Shown: positions 6,257 to 16,217, numbered from the stretch's first letter. The stretch is 43,437 bases of DNA from Candidatus Woesearchaeota archaeon (GCA_016192945.1 JACPTE010000022.1:1-43437), one strand, 5' to 3'. Notes: a model not told the origin generated them from the sequence alone. A program made the numbers and translations.

Positions 6257-7472
6257 CTGCAGAATCTGCAATAACAGCAACCTGAAAAAATTCCTCTCCC
6301 TGGGAGTGCAGCCGCTTGCAAACAGCTTTCTCTCAAAAGACCAGCTTAATGATTCCGAGCCAAAGTTCCCGCTTGAGCTGTGCTTCTGCGAGCATTGCAA
6401 ACTAGTCCAGCTAAGCTATGCTGTAGAGCCTGAAAAGATGTTCAGGAACTACTTCTACGTGTCATCAACAACAAAGACCTTTGTACAGCACTTCACAGGG
6501 ATGGCAGAGAGCATAACAAGGGAGTTCCACCTTGGAAAGAACTCGCTTGCAGTTGACATAGGAAGCAACGACGGCCTGCTGGTCAGGGCTTTCAAAAACC
6601 AGGGAGTGATGGCAATAGGAATTGAGCCAGCAGAAAACCTTGCCAGAATGGCAAATCAGGAAGGGGCAGAGACAATAAACGACTTCTTCAGCGAGAAATC
6701 AGCAGAAGAGATACTAAGAAGAAAAGGAAAGGCAGACATAATAACAGCAAACAACGTGTTTGCCCACATAAATGACATACATGAAGCTGCAAGGAACGTG
6801 AAGATGCTTCTCAAGGACAACGGCGCATACATAATAGAGGTGCAATACATGGCAGACATGCTGGAGAAAATGACATTTGATAACGTCTACCACGAGCACC
6901 TCTCATACTACACCCTGATATCACTCAGGAACTTCTTTGAAAAGCAGGGAATGAGGATATTCAGGGCAGAAAGGGTTGATACGCACGGAGGCTCCATAAG
7001 GGTATACGCTGCACTGCAAGGCTCAGCGCATAGGGAAGACCCGTCAGTTGAAGAGCTTCTCAGGCATGAAAAAAGCATAGGGGCAGACAAATGTGAAACA
7101 TACACTGCCTTTGCAGACAAAGTGAACGGCACAAAGAAAAAGCTGACTGACTGCCTGAGAGAAATAAGGGAAAAAGGCAAAAAAACAGCTGGATACGGGG
7201 CTCCTGCAAAATCAAGCACCCTGCTCAACTTCTGCGGCATAGGAAGGGATGAAATAGAATTCATAATAGAGGACAACCCGATGAAAGTAGGCCTGTTCAC
7301 ACCAGGAACCCACATACCAATAAAAAACCCTGTGGCAATTGAAGAGCAAAAGCCGGACTACATACTGATACTGGCATGGAACTTTGCCACAGAAATACTT
7401 TCAAAGACAACCAGCCTCAGAGACAAGGGGACAAAATTTATAATACCGCTGCCAAACCTACGGATAGAATGA
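6252..7472 (+). CDS. NDP-hexose C-methyltransferase (TylC3/TcaB9-like)
   Basis: SAM-dependent enzyme that adds a branch methyl to a keto-deoxysugar nucleotide. The N-terminal zinc domain has two pairs, CRIC and CEHC (about residues 3-6 and 47-50). The SAM Rossmann core shows AVDIGSNDGLL. NVYHEHLSYY matches the catalytic Tyr-x-Glu-His region of TcaB9-type enzymes. The C-terminal domain contains GYGAPAKSSTLL. The 406-residue length is typical. The ATG overlaps the leader ORF stop by ATGA, and the TGA overlaps the next gene's ATG, so the operon is tightly coupled. The sugar product is probably a C-methyl branched deoxyhexose or pentose; identity not determined. Confidence 0.92.
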   Translation: MNCRICNNSNLKKFLSLGVQPLANSFLSKDQLNDSEPKFPLELCFCEHCKLVQLSYAVEPEKMFRNYFYVSSTTKTFVQHFTGMAESITREFHLGKNSLAVDIGSNDGLLVRAFKNQGVMAIGIEPAENLARMANQEGAETINDFFSEKSAEEILRRKGKADIITANNVFAHINDIHEAARNVKMLLKDNGAYIIEVQYMADMLEKMTFDNVYHEHLSYYTLISLRNFFEKQGMRIFRAERVDTHGGSIRVYAALQGSAHREDPSVEELLRHEKSIGADKCETYTAFADKVNGTKKKLTDCLREIREKGKKTAGYGAPAKSSTLLNFCGIGRDEIEFIIEDNPMKVGLFTPGTHIPIKNPVAIEEQKPDYILILAWNFATEILSKTTSLRDKGTKFIIPLPNLRIE

Positions 7473-7858
7473 CAAACGAGACAATAAAAAGGATAAGCCC
7501 GGCATTCACTGACCAAAGGGGGGCAATCACAAACATCCTTGAAGAGCCAATATCCCATGTGGCAATAATAACCAGCATGAAAGGTGCAGTAAGAGGCAAC
7601 CACTACCATCCTGAACAAACGCAATATGTCTATCTCATAAGCGGAAAATACGAAAGCATATCAAAAGACCTAAAAAAGAAAGACGCAAGGGAAGAAAGGG
7701 TGACTGTGCAGGCAGGAGACCTTGTAACAACGCCCCCAATGATAGCGCATGCTATGATATTCCTTGAAGACTCAACATTCCTGAACCTCACTCCAGGAAA
7801 TCGGGACACGGACAAGTTCAAGGAACACACAATAAAATTTGAGCTTGCAAACAGATGA
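7469..7858 (+). CDS. cupin-fold sugar epimerase/isomerase-like protein
   Basis: The track opens at 7376, but the ATG at 7469-7471 overlaps the methyltransferase stop as ATGA and starts where the domain starts (MTNETIKRISPAF), giving 129 residues. The single cupin domain shows GNHYHPEQTQYVYLISG and VQAGDLVTTPPMIAHAMIFL, resembling dTDP-sugar 3,5-epimerases, 3,4-ketoisomerases and WxcM-like proteins. In this operon it probably epimerises or isomerises the same sugar the neighbours modify. Its TGA overlaps the next start. Fold call firm, exact reaction uncertain. Confidence 0.82.
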   Translation: MTNETIKRISPAFTDQRGAITNILEEPISHVAIITSMKGAVRGNHYHPEQTQYVYLISGKYESISKDLKKKDAREERVTVQAGDLVTTPPMIAHAMIFLEDSTFLNLTPGNRDTDKFKEHTIKFELANR

Positions 7859-8916
7859 AAAGCGCAATAATAGAGCAGGACATGGAAAAAATAGCAAAAA
7901 ACATTTCAGACATATCAGGCAAGCTAAGCGGAAAGACACTCCTTATCACTGGCGGCGCAGGATTCCTTGGGAATTACTTCATTGGAGTGATTGATTACCT
8001 GAACAATGCTTCCCTTGAAAAGCCATGCAGGATAATATCTGTGGACAACTTCTCAACAGGAGTCAAATACAGGATTGAGGAGGGCCCTAACTTCAGGGCA
8101 ATACGGCACAACATAAAAGACACCATAAGGATAGACGAGCCAGTGCACTTCATAATCCATGCAGCAGGAATAGCATCCCCAAAGTTTTACAGGGAATTAA
8201 GGATAGAGACAATAGATGTTGCAACCCTCGGTACAAAAAACGCACTTGAGCTCGCCAAGGACAAGAAAGTGGAGAGCATGCTCTACTTCAGCTCAAGCGA
8301 GGTATACGGAGACCCTGCCCCTGAATCCGTTCCTTCCCCTGAAACATACGCAGGGAATGTATCATGCACAGGACCAAGGGCAAACTATGACGAGTCAAAA
8401 AGGCTTGGAGAAACATACTGCATCGCGTATTACGAAACCCTTGGAGTGCCTGTAAAGATGGTGAGGCCCTTCAACGTCTTCGGGCCCGGAATGAGGTTTG
8501 ACGACTACCGCGTAATACCTAATTTCGTCTCGCACATGATGCAGGGAAAGCCGCTTCCCCTCTATGGCGGGGGAAGCCACACAAGGACATTCTGCTACAT
8601 AACAGACGCGATGACAGGCTTCTTCAAAGTGCTCCTTTCAAACTACAACGGGGAGCCGTTCAATGTAGGGAATGACAACAACGAGATAACAATGAAGCAG
8701 CTGGCAATGATTATTGCCGAGCTTTTTGACCCGAGCCTCAAGATGGACGAGATAAGGGGGCTGAATGATGCATACTCAATGGCTGACCCAAAAAGAAGAT
8801 GCCCTGACCTGGCAAAGATAAGGACAAAACTGAACTACAACCCCCAGGTAGACATAAGGGCAGGGCTAAAGAGGTTCATGGACTGGGCAAGGGAGAACTA
8901 TAGAGAATCGCGATGA
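7855..8916 (+). CDS. extended SDR sugar-nucleotide dehydratase/epimerase (UXS/RmlB-like)
   Basis: NAD-dependent extended short-chain dehydrogenase acting on NDP-sugars. ITGGAGFLGNYF is the nucleotide-binding loop, preceded by about 28 extra residues. FSSSEVYGDP contributes the catalytic Ser/Thr. YDESKR is the YxxxK active site, and VRPFNVFGPGMR is the usual SDR substrate loop. The region from SEVYGDP through GPRANYDESKR resembles UDP-glucuronate decarboxylase, which the 16260..17216 gene also resembles. With the C-methyltransferase and cupin genes it probably builds a branched sugar. It ends head to head with the convergent rmlD-rmlA gene with no gap. Confidence 0.88.
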   Translation: MKSAIIEQDMEKIAKNISDISGKLSGKTLLITGGAGFLGNYFIGVIDYLNNASLEKPCRIISVDNFSTGVKYRIEEGPNFRAIRHNIKDTIRIDEPVHFIIHAAGIASPKFYRELRIETIDVATLGTKNALELAKDKKVESMLYFSSSEVYGDPAPESVPSPETYAGNVSCTGPRANYDESKRLGETYCIAYYETLGVPVKMVRPFNVFGPGMRFDDYRVIPNFVSHMMQGKPLPLYGGGSHTRTFCYITDAMTGFFKVLLSNYNGEPFNVGNDNNEITMKQLAMIIAELFDPSLKMDEIRGLNDAYSMADPKRRCPDLAKIRTKLNYNPQVDIRAGLKRFMDWARENYRESR

Positions 8917-10464
8917 TTATTTTTTCTCCTTCCCGCGCTCATCTTCCCTGACCACTGTTGAAGCCCTGTACAGCGAGTCAAAAGTTCCTGCATCAGTCCA
9001 ATGGCCATTCAGGAAGCTGTATGCCAAGGTGCCCTTCCTGATATACTCATTGTTCACATCGGTGATTTCATATTCGCCGCGAGCAGAGGGCTTAAGGGCC
9101 CTTATTATCTCAAAAACATCAGGATTATACATGTAAATTCCTGTAACAGCATACCTGCTCTTCGGCTTCCTGGGCTTCTCCTCAATCCCGATTATCCTGT
9201 TGCCCTGAAGCTCGGCAACACCAAAGCGCTCTGCATCACCAACCTCCTTGAGGAAAATCCTGGCGCTCTCGGTGCCGTTCTTGAATGCCTCAATCTCGCC
9301 TGAAATGTCATCAGTAAAAATATTATCCCCCAGGATGGCAACGAACTTGTCATTCCCGACAAAATCCTCGCTCAGCGACAAAGCCTGGGCAATCCCAAGC
9401 GCACCATCCTGAACCTTGTAAGTCAGGTCAATCCCAAACTCCTTCCCTGAGCCTAGAAGCTTCATGAAGTCTCCAGCGCACTCTGTCCCGGTAATCAGCA
9501 AAATCTTCCTTATCCCAGCATTTATCATGGAAAACAACGGATAAAATATCATTGGCTTGTCATGGACAGGCAAAAGATGCTTGTTTGTAACCTTGGTTAT
9601 TGGCAGCAGCCTTGAGCCAGTCCCCCCTGCAAGGATAACGCCCTTAATCGTGACCAACCCGAGATAATCCTTCAACGCATCCTCCCACCCCCTCAGGGGC
9701 TCAAGCTTTGTGTTGATAAGTATGGAGCACTTGGGGCGCCTTGCAGGCCTGTCAAGCTCATCGCTGGTGATTGGAACAACAACAGTCTTGAGTCCTGCGA
9801 GCTCTATAATCTTCTTTGCATACTCATACCAGCTGCATGAGCCTGAATTGGTAACATGATAAATCCCGAAGTCACAACTGTAGACAATTTCCTTAATCTT
9901 CACTGCAACATCCTTGGTGTAGCCAGGGCAGATGACCTGGTCTGTGACTACAGCAATCTTGTCGCGCTCCCTGGCCAGCCGGATTATGGTATCAACAAAA
10001 TTTGACCTGTGCCTTCCGAAAAGCCCGGAAGTCCTGACTATGAAGTATTTCTCCATCTTTTCCCTTATCAGCCGCTCAGCAAGCGCCTTTGCCTGGCCGT
10101 GAACATTAATAGGATTGGGCTGGTCATATTCTGTATAGCCGTTCTGGTTCCCGTCAAAAACATAGTCTGTGCTGAGATGCAGAAGAGAGGCCCCAGCAAG
10201 ACTGCAGGCATCAGCCACATATCCTGCTGCATAGCCATTCACCTCAAGGCAGAGTTCCTTGCTTGTTTCAGCCCCGTCAACATCAGTGTATGCTGCAGCA
10301 TTAATCACCAAATCAGGCTTCAGCTCAGCTATCTTTCTGGATACATCGCCCTTCTTCGTAATGTCAAGGTCCTTTCTCTTCCAGGCAACAACCTTTTCAT
10401 TGCTGAACACTGAAACAAGGTCCTTTCCAAGAAGCCCGTCAGCCCCTAAAATGAGGATTTTCAT
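8917..10464 (-). CDS. rmlD-rmlA: fused dTDP-4-dehydrorhamnose reductase and glucose-1-phosphate thymidylyltransferase (RmlD-RmlA)
   Basis: One uninterrupted 515-codon frame joins two dTDP-rhamnose enzymes. Residues 1 to about 270 are RmlD (ILGADGLLGKDL, LSTDYVFDG, TSGLFGRHRSNFVDT). Residues from about 274 onward are RmlA (VILAGGTGSRLLPIT, LGDNIF, GIEEKPRKPKS, WTDAGTFDSL), about 240 residues, the short form. The join GLVTIKGVILAGG has no stop and almost no linker. In the RmlD half the SDR active-site tyrosine appears to be His (INVHGQAKALAE, codon CAC, where NxYGxxK is expected), which may impair reduction. RmlA motifs look intact. The start overlaps the rmlB stop by 4 nt. Cytoplasmic. Could also be a recent stop-loss fusion. 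Confidence 0.9.
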   Translation of the reverse strand: MKILILGADGLLGKDLVSVFSNEKVVAWKRKDLDITKKGDVSRKIAELKPDLVINAAAYTDVDGAETSKELCLEVNGYAAGYVADACSLAGASLLHLSTDYVFDGNQNGYTEYDQPNPINVHGQAKALAERLIREKMEKYFIVRTSGLFGRHRSNFVDTIIRLARERDKIAVVTDQVICPGYTKDVAVKIKEIVYSCDFGIYHVTNSGSCSWYEYAKKIIELAGLKTVVVPITSDELDRPARRPKCSILINTKLEPLRGWEDALKDYLGLVTIKGVILAGGTGSRLLPITKVTNKHLLPVHDKPMIFYPLFSMINAGIRKILLITGTECAGDFMKLLGSGKEFGIDLTYKVQDGALGIAQALSLSEDFVGNDKFVAILGDNIFTDDISGEIEAFKNGTESARIFLKEVGDAERFGVAELQGNRIIGIEEKPRKPKSRYAVTGIYMYNPDVFEIIRALKPSARGEYEITDVNNEYIRKGTLAYSFLNGHWTDAGTFDSLYRASTVVREDERGKEKK

Positions 10465-11480
10465 TGTGATGCCTCCTTAAGCCCGTGCTTTTCATAATAA
10501 TGGCTCCTGTAATACTCAAGGAACTCGCCGCTCTTGATTTTTTCCCACCAGGCCCTGTTATTCCTGTACCAGGCTACAGTTTCCTTCAAAGCCCTCCTGA
10601 AATCATGCGAAGGCTTCCACCCAAGCTCCCTTACCTTTGAAGTGTCAACAGAATACCTCTTGTCATGCCCAGGCCTGTCCTTCACAAGCTTTATCAGGGA
10701 TTTTGGCTTTTTCAACTCAGAAAGAATCATCCCTGTCACTTCAAGATTAGTGAACTCGTTGCCAGCGCCTATATTGTATATCTCCCCTGTCCTGCCCTTC
10801 TCCATCACAGCAAGGATTGCCTCGCAATTGTCAATTACATAAATCCAATCCCTGACCTGCAGGCCATCCCCATACAACGGGAGCGCCTTGTTCTCAATGG
10901 CATTTGTTATGAAAAGGGGAATAAGCTTCTCAGGATGCTGGAATGGGCCGAAATTATTGCTGCTCCTTGTAATCAGAACAGGCATGCCATAAGTCTCAGA
11001 GTAAGACTTCGCAATAAGCTCCCCGCCAGCCTTGCTGGCCGAGTAAGGGCTGCTGGGAGACAGGACTGATGTCTCAAAAAAAGAGCCCTCTGAAATGCTG
11101 CCGTAAACCTCATCAGTGCTAACCTGGACAAAGCCGCAATCGTTCTTCCTCGCAGCCTCAAGAAGAACATACGTTCCAAACACATCAGTCATGATAAAGC
11201 TGCCCGGCCCGCTTATAGAGCGGTCAACATGGCTTTCAGCAGCAAAGTTAACAATAACATCGCACCCCTTAGCTACGGGCTCAACAAGCTCACTGCTGCA
11301 TATATCACCCTCAATAAAAGTATAACGGCTGTCATTCTCAACATCCTTCAAATTGTCCTTATTGCCTGCGTAAGTCAGCTTATCCAGGTTTATTACACTG
11401 GCATCCTTGTACTTCCCAAGGACGTGCCTGATGAAATTGCTGCCTATAAACCCTGCCCCGCCTGTAACGAGATACTTCAT
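10461..11480 (-). CDS. rmlB: dTDP-glucose 4,6-dehydratase
   Basis: Second step of dTDP-rhamnose synthesis: dTDP-glucose to dTDP-4-keto-6-deoxyglucose. [15 protein letters not shown] is the NAD loop, NLDKLTYAGN is the RmlB signature, STDEVYG carries the catalytic Thr-Asp-Glu and YSASKA is the YxxxK site. RSSNNFGPFQHPEKLIP is also diagnostic. At 339 residues it is full length. It lies directly after rmlC (the ATG at 11480 abuts the rmlC stop) and overlaps rmlD-rmlA by 4 nt, so the three genes form one minus-strand operon covering the whole pathway. Confidence 0.96.
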   Translation of the reverse strand: MKYLVTGGAGFIGSNFIRHVLGKYKDASVINLDKLTYAGNKDNLKDVENDSRYTFIEGDICSSELVEPVAKGCDVIVNFAAESHVDRSISGPGSFIMTDVFGTYVLLEAARKNDCGFVQVSTDEVYGSISEGSFFETSVLSPSSPYSASKAGGELIAKSYSETYGMPVLITRSSNNFGPFQHPEKLIPLFITNAIENKALPLYGDGLQVRDWIYVIDNCEAILAVMEKGRTGEIYNIGAGNEFTNLEVTGMILSELKKPKSLIKLVKDRPGHDKRYSVDTSKVRELGWKPSHDFRRALKETVAWYRNNRAWWEKIKSGEFLEYYRSHYYEKHGLKEASQ

Positions 11481-11957
11481 TCAGCCACCCTTATTTGCCT
11501 TCCACTTGTAAGGAATCTCAATCGCATCAAAGGGGAGCCTGTACTCGTCAGGCTTCTCATGCGAGAACGGAGGCCTGTTATAGCTCCTGTCAGGAATGTT
11601 GACTACAACAGCCTCCTCAGCTGAAGCGCACTCAAAGCCGTGATACACACCAGGGGGAATCTTGACAAGGACGGGATTTTCATCCATGCTGATGACAAAC
11701 TCCTGAATCTCGTTTCTCGTGGGAGAGCCCTCCCTTGAATCAAACAAAACAAGCCTCATCCTGCCCTTGACGCAAGTGAAGAAATCAGACTGAATCCTGT
11801 GATAATGCCACGCCTTTGCAAATCCCGGGAGGCATGTGGTCACGTAAACCTGGCCAAACCCCTCAAAAAAGGGCTCATCCGAGCGAAGAACCTCCATCAG
11901 CCTGCCCCTCTCATCAGGGATTGCCTTAAGCTGCTTTACCTTTACGCCATATATCAT
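11481..11957 (-). CDS. rmlC: dTDP-4-dehydrorhamnose 3,5-epimerase-like cupin
   Basis: The track opens at 11978, but the symmetric TATA at 11978-11987 is 26 nt from the ATG at 11955-11957. The real product is therefore 158 residues, from a leaderless mRNA, starting MIYGVKVKQLK. RmlC-type cupin: KAWHYHRIQSDFFTCVKG holds the active-site His region, and KIPPGVYHGFECA holds the second metal/substrate segment. The C-terminal PFSHEKPDEYRLPFDAIEIP is typical of the family. First gene of the rmlC-rmlB-rmlDA operon, divergent from the first RHH-nucleotidyltransferase fusion. Confidence 0.9.
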   Translation of the reverse strand: MIYGVKVKQLKAIPDERGRLMEVLRSDEPFFEGFGQVYVTTCLPGFAKAWHYHRIQSDFFTCVKGRMRLVLFDSREGSPTRNEIQEFVISMDENPVLVKIPPGVYHGFECASAEEAVVVNIPDRSYNRPPFSHEKPDEYRLPFDAIEIPYKWKANKGG

Positions 11958-11977
11958 AAAACAGATAAAACGCAACA

Positions 11978-11987
11978 TATTTAAATA
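11978..11987. promoter_or_regulatory. shared palindromic TATA between rmlC operon and RHH-NT regulator 1
   Basis: TATTTAAATA is a perfect palindrome. On the minus strand it sits 26 nt from the rmlC ATG. On the plus strand it would start transcription near 12010, about 12 nt before the regulator's ATG. One TATA may therefore serve both directions. Confidence 0.55.
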
Positions 11988-11995
11988 CTTTGTTG

Positions 11996-12021
11996 TTACT
12001 TGAGTAATATTAGAGTATTAC
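11996..12021. promoter_or_regulatory. candidate operator repeats upstream of RHH-NT regulator 1
   Basis: TTACT-TG-AGTAA (11996-12007) and GTAATA-N6-TATTAC (12004-12021) are overlapping inverted repeats. GAGTAAT and GAGTATT are also direct repeats 11 bp apart. Ribbon-helix-helix proteins bind short tandem half-sites, and this block covers the predicted plus-strand transcription start, as expected for autorepression. Confidence 0.45.
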
Positions 12022-12022
12022 C

Positions 12023-12844
12023 ATGAAAGCCAGGGTATCCATATCAATAGACCGGAATGTCCTTGAAAAGCTGGACAGGGAAGTAGACAACATAAACATA
12101 CAATCCAGGTCAGAGGCCATTGAGAAGATAATCAACCAGCATGTAAGCGAAAGGAAAAAATGCGTTATACTTGCAGGAGGGGAGCCGCAAAGCCTCTATT
12201 CAAGCGAGCTTGGATGCTACAGACCCCTTGCAAGGATAAACGGAAAAACCCTCATAGAGGACATGATAGGGAAGGCAAGGAAGATAAACTACAATGAAAT
12301 CCTCATAATCGGGGCTAAGGAAGTGCTGTCAGCAATATACAGCGAGATAGGCGATGGAAAGTCCCTTGATGTGGGCATAGAATACCTTGAGGAGAAAGAG
12401 CATCTTGGCTCAGGAAAGACACTGGCGCTCGCAAAGCCCCACATAAAAGGCACTTTCCTCTTTATGCCCTGCGACCATTACTTTGAGATGAACCTTGAAG
12501 AGGTTGAATCATACCACAAGAGAAACAAGGGAACAGCGACACTCGTAATCTACTCGGGAACAGAACACGAATGGAAGAAAAGCTCAATAGTCAGCCTTGA
12601 GGGAAACCTTATAGTCAAGTACATAGAGAAGCCGAAATACGTTGAGACGCACCTCACCTCGCTGATGACAGGGTTTGCAGAGCCGGATATATTCAGCTAC
12701 ATCCCCTCTGGAAAGATAACATGGAGCCTGCAGGAGAACATATTCACAGAGCTTGCCAAGAAAAGAAAGCTTGTTGGATACATCTACTCCGGAATGTGGA
12801 AGAACATACATGGAAAGAATGACCTGAAGGAGATGGAGAAATAG
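12023..12844 (+). CDS. ribbon-helix-helix / degenerate sugar-nucleotidyltransferase fusion, regulator 1
   Basis: Residues 1-46 form a CopG/Arc-type ribbon-helix-helix DNA-binding domain (RVSISIDRNVLEKLDREV, then SRSEAIEKIINQHV). Residues 47-273 form a Rossmann-type NTP-transferase domain (CVILAGGEPQSLYSSELGCY). The catalytic GxGTRLxPxTxxxPKPL loop is not conserved: GTR is gone and the lysine is replaced by Arg. MPCDHYF keeps one metal Asp, IEKPK is kept, and the second Asp region reads WKNIHG. I infer loss of catalysis and use as a sensor of sugar nucleotide or sugar phosphate. It is divergent from the rml operon, which it may repress. Paralogue at 19435. A hairpin plus T-tract follows. Confidence 0.85.
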   Translation: MKARVSISIDRNVLEKLDREVDNINIQSRSEAIEKIINQHVSERKKCVILAGGEPQSLYSSELGCYRPLARINGKTLIEDMIGKARKINYNEILIIGAKEVLSAIYSEIGDGKSLDVGIEYLEEKEHLGSGKTLALAKPHIKGTFLFMPCDHYFEMNLEEVESYHKRNKGTATLVIYSGTEHEWKKSSIVSLEGNLIVKYIEKPKYVETHLTSLMTGFAEPDIFSYIPSGKITWSLQENIFTELAKKRKLVGYIYSGMWKNIHGKNDLKEMEK

Positions 12845-12931
12845 TGCTATGGAAGAAAAATGATCCTGGATTTTCATAAACTTCAGCCTTATTGAAAAGT
12901 TCAAGAGTTTTTACATGTCAAGGCAGATTCG

Positions 12932-12959
12932 GTTAGCTAATCGCTAACTTCCTTTTTTT
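12932..12959 (+). terminator. hairpin plus T-tract after RHH-NT regulator 1
   Basis: GTTAGC-TAATC-GCTAAC is a perfect 6-bp stem followed by TTCCTTTTTTTC, between the regulator and the convergent rmd gene. Confidence 0.6.
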
Positions 12960-12962
12960 CAA

Positions 12963-14869
<1,907 letters not shown>

Positions 14870-14870
<1 letters not shown>

Positions 14871-15010
14871 TATTCCACCTCCGCATGCTTTTTCATTCCT
14901 TTGATTCTATTTAAACGATGAATAGGGTTTTTCCATGACATTTTAATTCTTTCTGATTGAGCTTTTCTTGCCTCTTTAATATATCTTTTGAATTCTATAT
15001 TAAAAGCCAT
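14870..15010 (-). CDS. 46-residue basic small protein, coupled to both neighbours
   Basis: Too short for the ORF track. The ATG at 15008-15010 lies inside the last codons of the upstream 405-residue gene, and its TAA overlaps the original gmd ATG (TAATG). The product starts MAFNIEFKRYIKEARKAQSE, is lysine/arginine-rich and helical, has no signal or membrane segment, and ends KKHAEVE. A GGAGGTG Shine-Dalgarno sits inside its last codons and would serve gmd. Frame, coupling and composition argue that it is translated. Function unknown; the KxARKAQSER stretch is faintly like DNA-binding NUMOD-type segments. Confidence 0.55.
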
Positions 15011-16217
15011 AAGGCCTGAAAATAACGTCAGGGCTATCCCTGTACAGCCGCCTCAGCTCGCCAATCCCCTGTTTGCCCCTGAACCGGTTAACCATGTCGG
15101 GAACATTGGAATACGATTCCTCAAGCCTGAACCTGCCTATCCTTTTTTGAATCTCCTCATCAGGATACTTTCCTGTTCGCTTAGCATAATCAAGCAGCCA
15201 CACAGTGACAGCAGTGTGAACAACATGCTCCTCCCTTCTTAGCCAAGCCCTGCTTATTTGGGAAATTACCTCGCCATCAACAACCTCTTTGCCGGCAGAG
15301 TAACCTGAAAGGGCGTTTTGAGTATGCCTGACTGTATCTGCCGATGCAACTTCATGAAAAATCTCTGATGGGCCTGATTCTGCCCTGTAAATGTCATCCT
15401 TATCAGAAGCCACTAAAATTGGGTTCTTTTCATTGCCTTCAAGCCTGAACCCATCCCTTTCAAACACGAAGTGCATTGTCCTGGAAACATGCCCGGCAAT
15501 CTTTTTTCTATTTGTGAGGCTTGAATACAGGAGCTTTCCATTACGCATGCGAAGCTCATACCTTGGCTCCTCAAAAAACCCTGTTTCCTTCACCAAATAA
15601 ACAATCCTTTTAGAGCCTGCAGATGCATCAACTATTTCCCCTGCACTTTTTGGGGCTACTACAACAAAGGCAAAATTTATGCCGTAAAAATCCAGGAAGT
15701 CGTCAATTGAGCCTTTAACCATTCCCAAGGCAGTCTCTTTAAGCTGGGACTCCCTAACTGAATAAGGCACAGCCCAGTTTCCCTTTACCAGCTCAACAGG
15801 TGTGTATCCTGCAACCTGCCCCTCCAACCCCTGACTCCTAATCTTATCCAGCAATATCCTGTCATAAGCAGACATGTCTGGAAATAAATTTTTATCAGAA
15901 ACCCTTTCAAATCCGTGAGCCATCCTATATTCAGAAGGAAGCACATTACCAACATCCACCAGCGCGTCTAACCTTTCGCCAATGTAAGCCCCTTCCGCAA
16001 GTGATGGAAGAGGGGATGGAATTGCATAACTGGAGACTGTTGGGGAGCTTACCTGTGGATGCTGGCGTGATGAAAAATAGCCAAGACCTGCCCCTGCCAA
16101 AAGCAAGGCCACAGAGCCGCCTATTATAACTCCCGTTGGAATGCGCCTACCATGAGAACCCCTGTCGGGATAATCGCTTGAATGCTTCCCCGCCTTTTTC
16201 TTCTTTCCCATAATCAC
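15000..16217 (-). CDS. membrane-anchored extracytoplasmic protein of unknown function
   Basis: 405 residues (403 if the internal ATG two codons downstream is used). A basic cytoplasmic N-terminus (GKKKKAGKH) is followed by one transmembrane helix (IIGGSVALLLAGAGLGYF, about 31-48) and a Ser/Pro linker, leaving about 330 residues outside. The body contains SEIFHEVASADTVRHT and WLRREEHVVHTAV, whose His/Glu pairs could bind metal, but no known peptidase signature fits. It lies between the UDP-xylose genes and gmd and probably acts on, or is anchored near, the surface glycan. Not recognised. Confidence 0.75.
   Translation of the reverse strand: MIMGKKKKAGKHSSDYPDRGSHGRRIPTGVIIGGSVALLLAGAGLGYFSSRQHPQVSSPTVSSYAIPSPLPSLAEGAYIGERLDALVDVGNVLPSEYRMAHGFERVSDKNLFPDMSAYDRILLDKIRSQGLEGQVAGYTPVELVKGNWAVPYSVRESQLKETALGMVKGSIDDFLDFYGINFAFVVVAPKSAGEIVDASAGSKRIVYLVKETGFFEEPRYELRMRNGKLLYSSLTNRKKIAGHVSRTMHFVFERDGFRLEGNEKNPILVASDKDDIYRAESGPSEIFHEVASADTVRHTQNALSGYSAGKEVVDGEVISQISRAWLRREEHVVHTAVTVWLLDYAKRTGKYPDEEIQKRIGRFRLEESYSNVPDMVNRFRGKQGIGELRRLYRDSPDVIFRPYGF

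Noticed and set aside
8917-9660. rmlA as a separate gene downstream of rmlD
   Set aside because: No stop codon separates the two domains, and the only potential internal starts (TTG/ATT) have no ribosome site, so a fusion is the simpler reading.
15008-15010. Start of gmd upstream in the same frame as the 46-codon ORF
   Set aside because: The 46-codon frame ends at TAA overlapping the gmd ATG and does not continue into GMD sequence.
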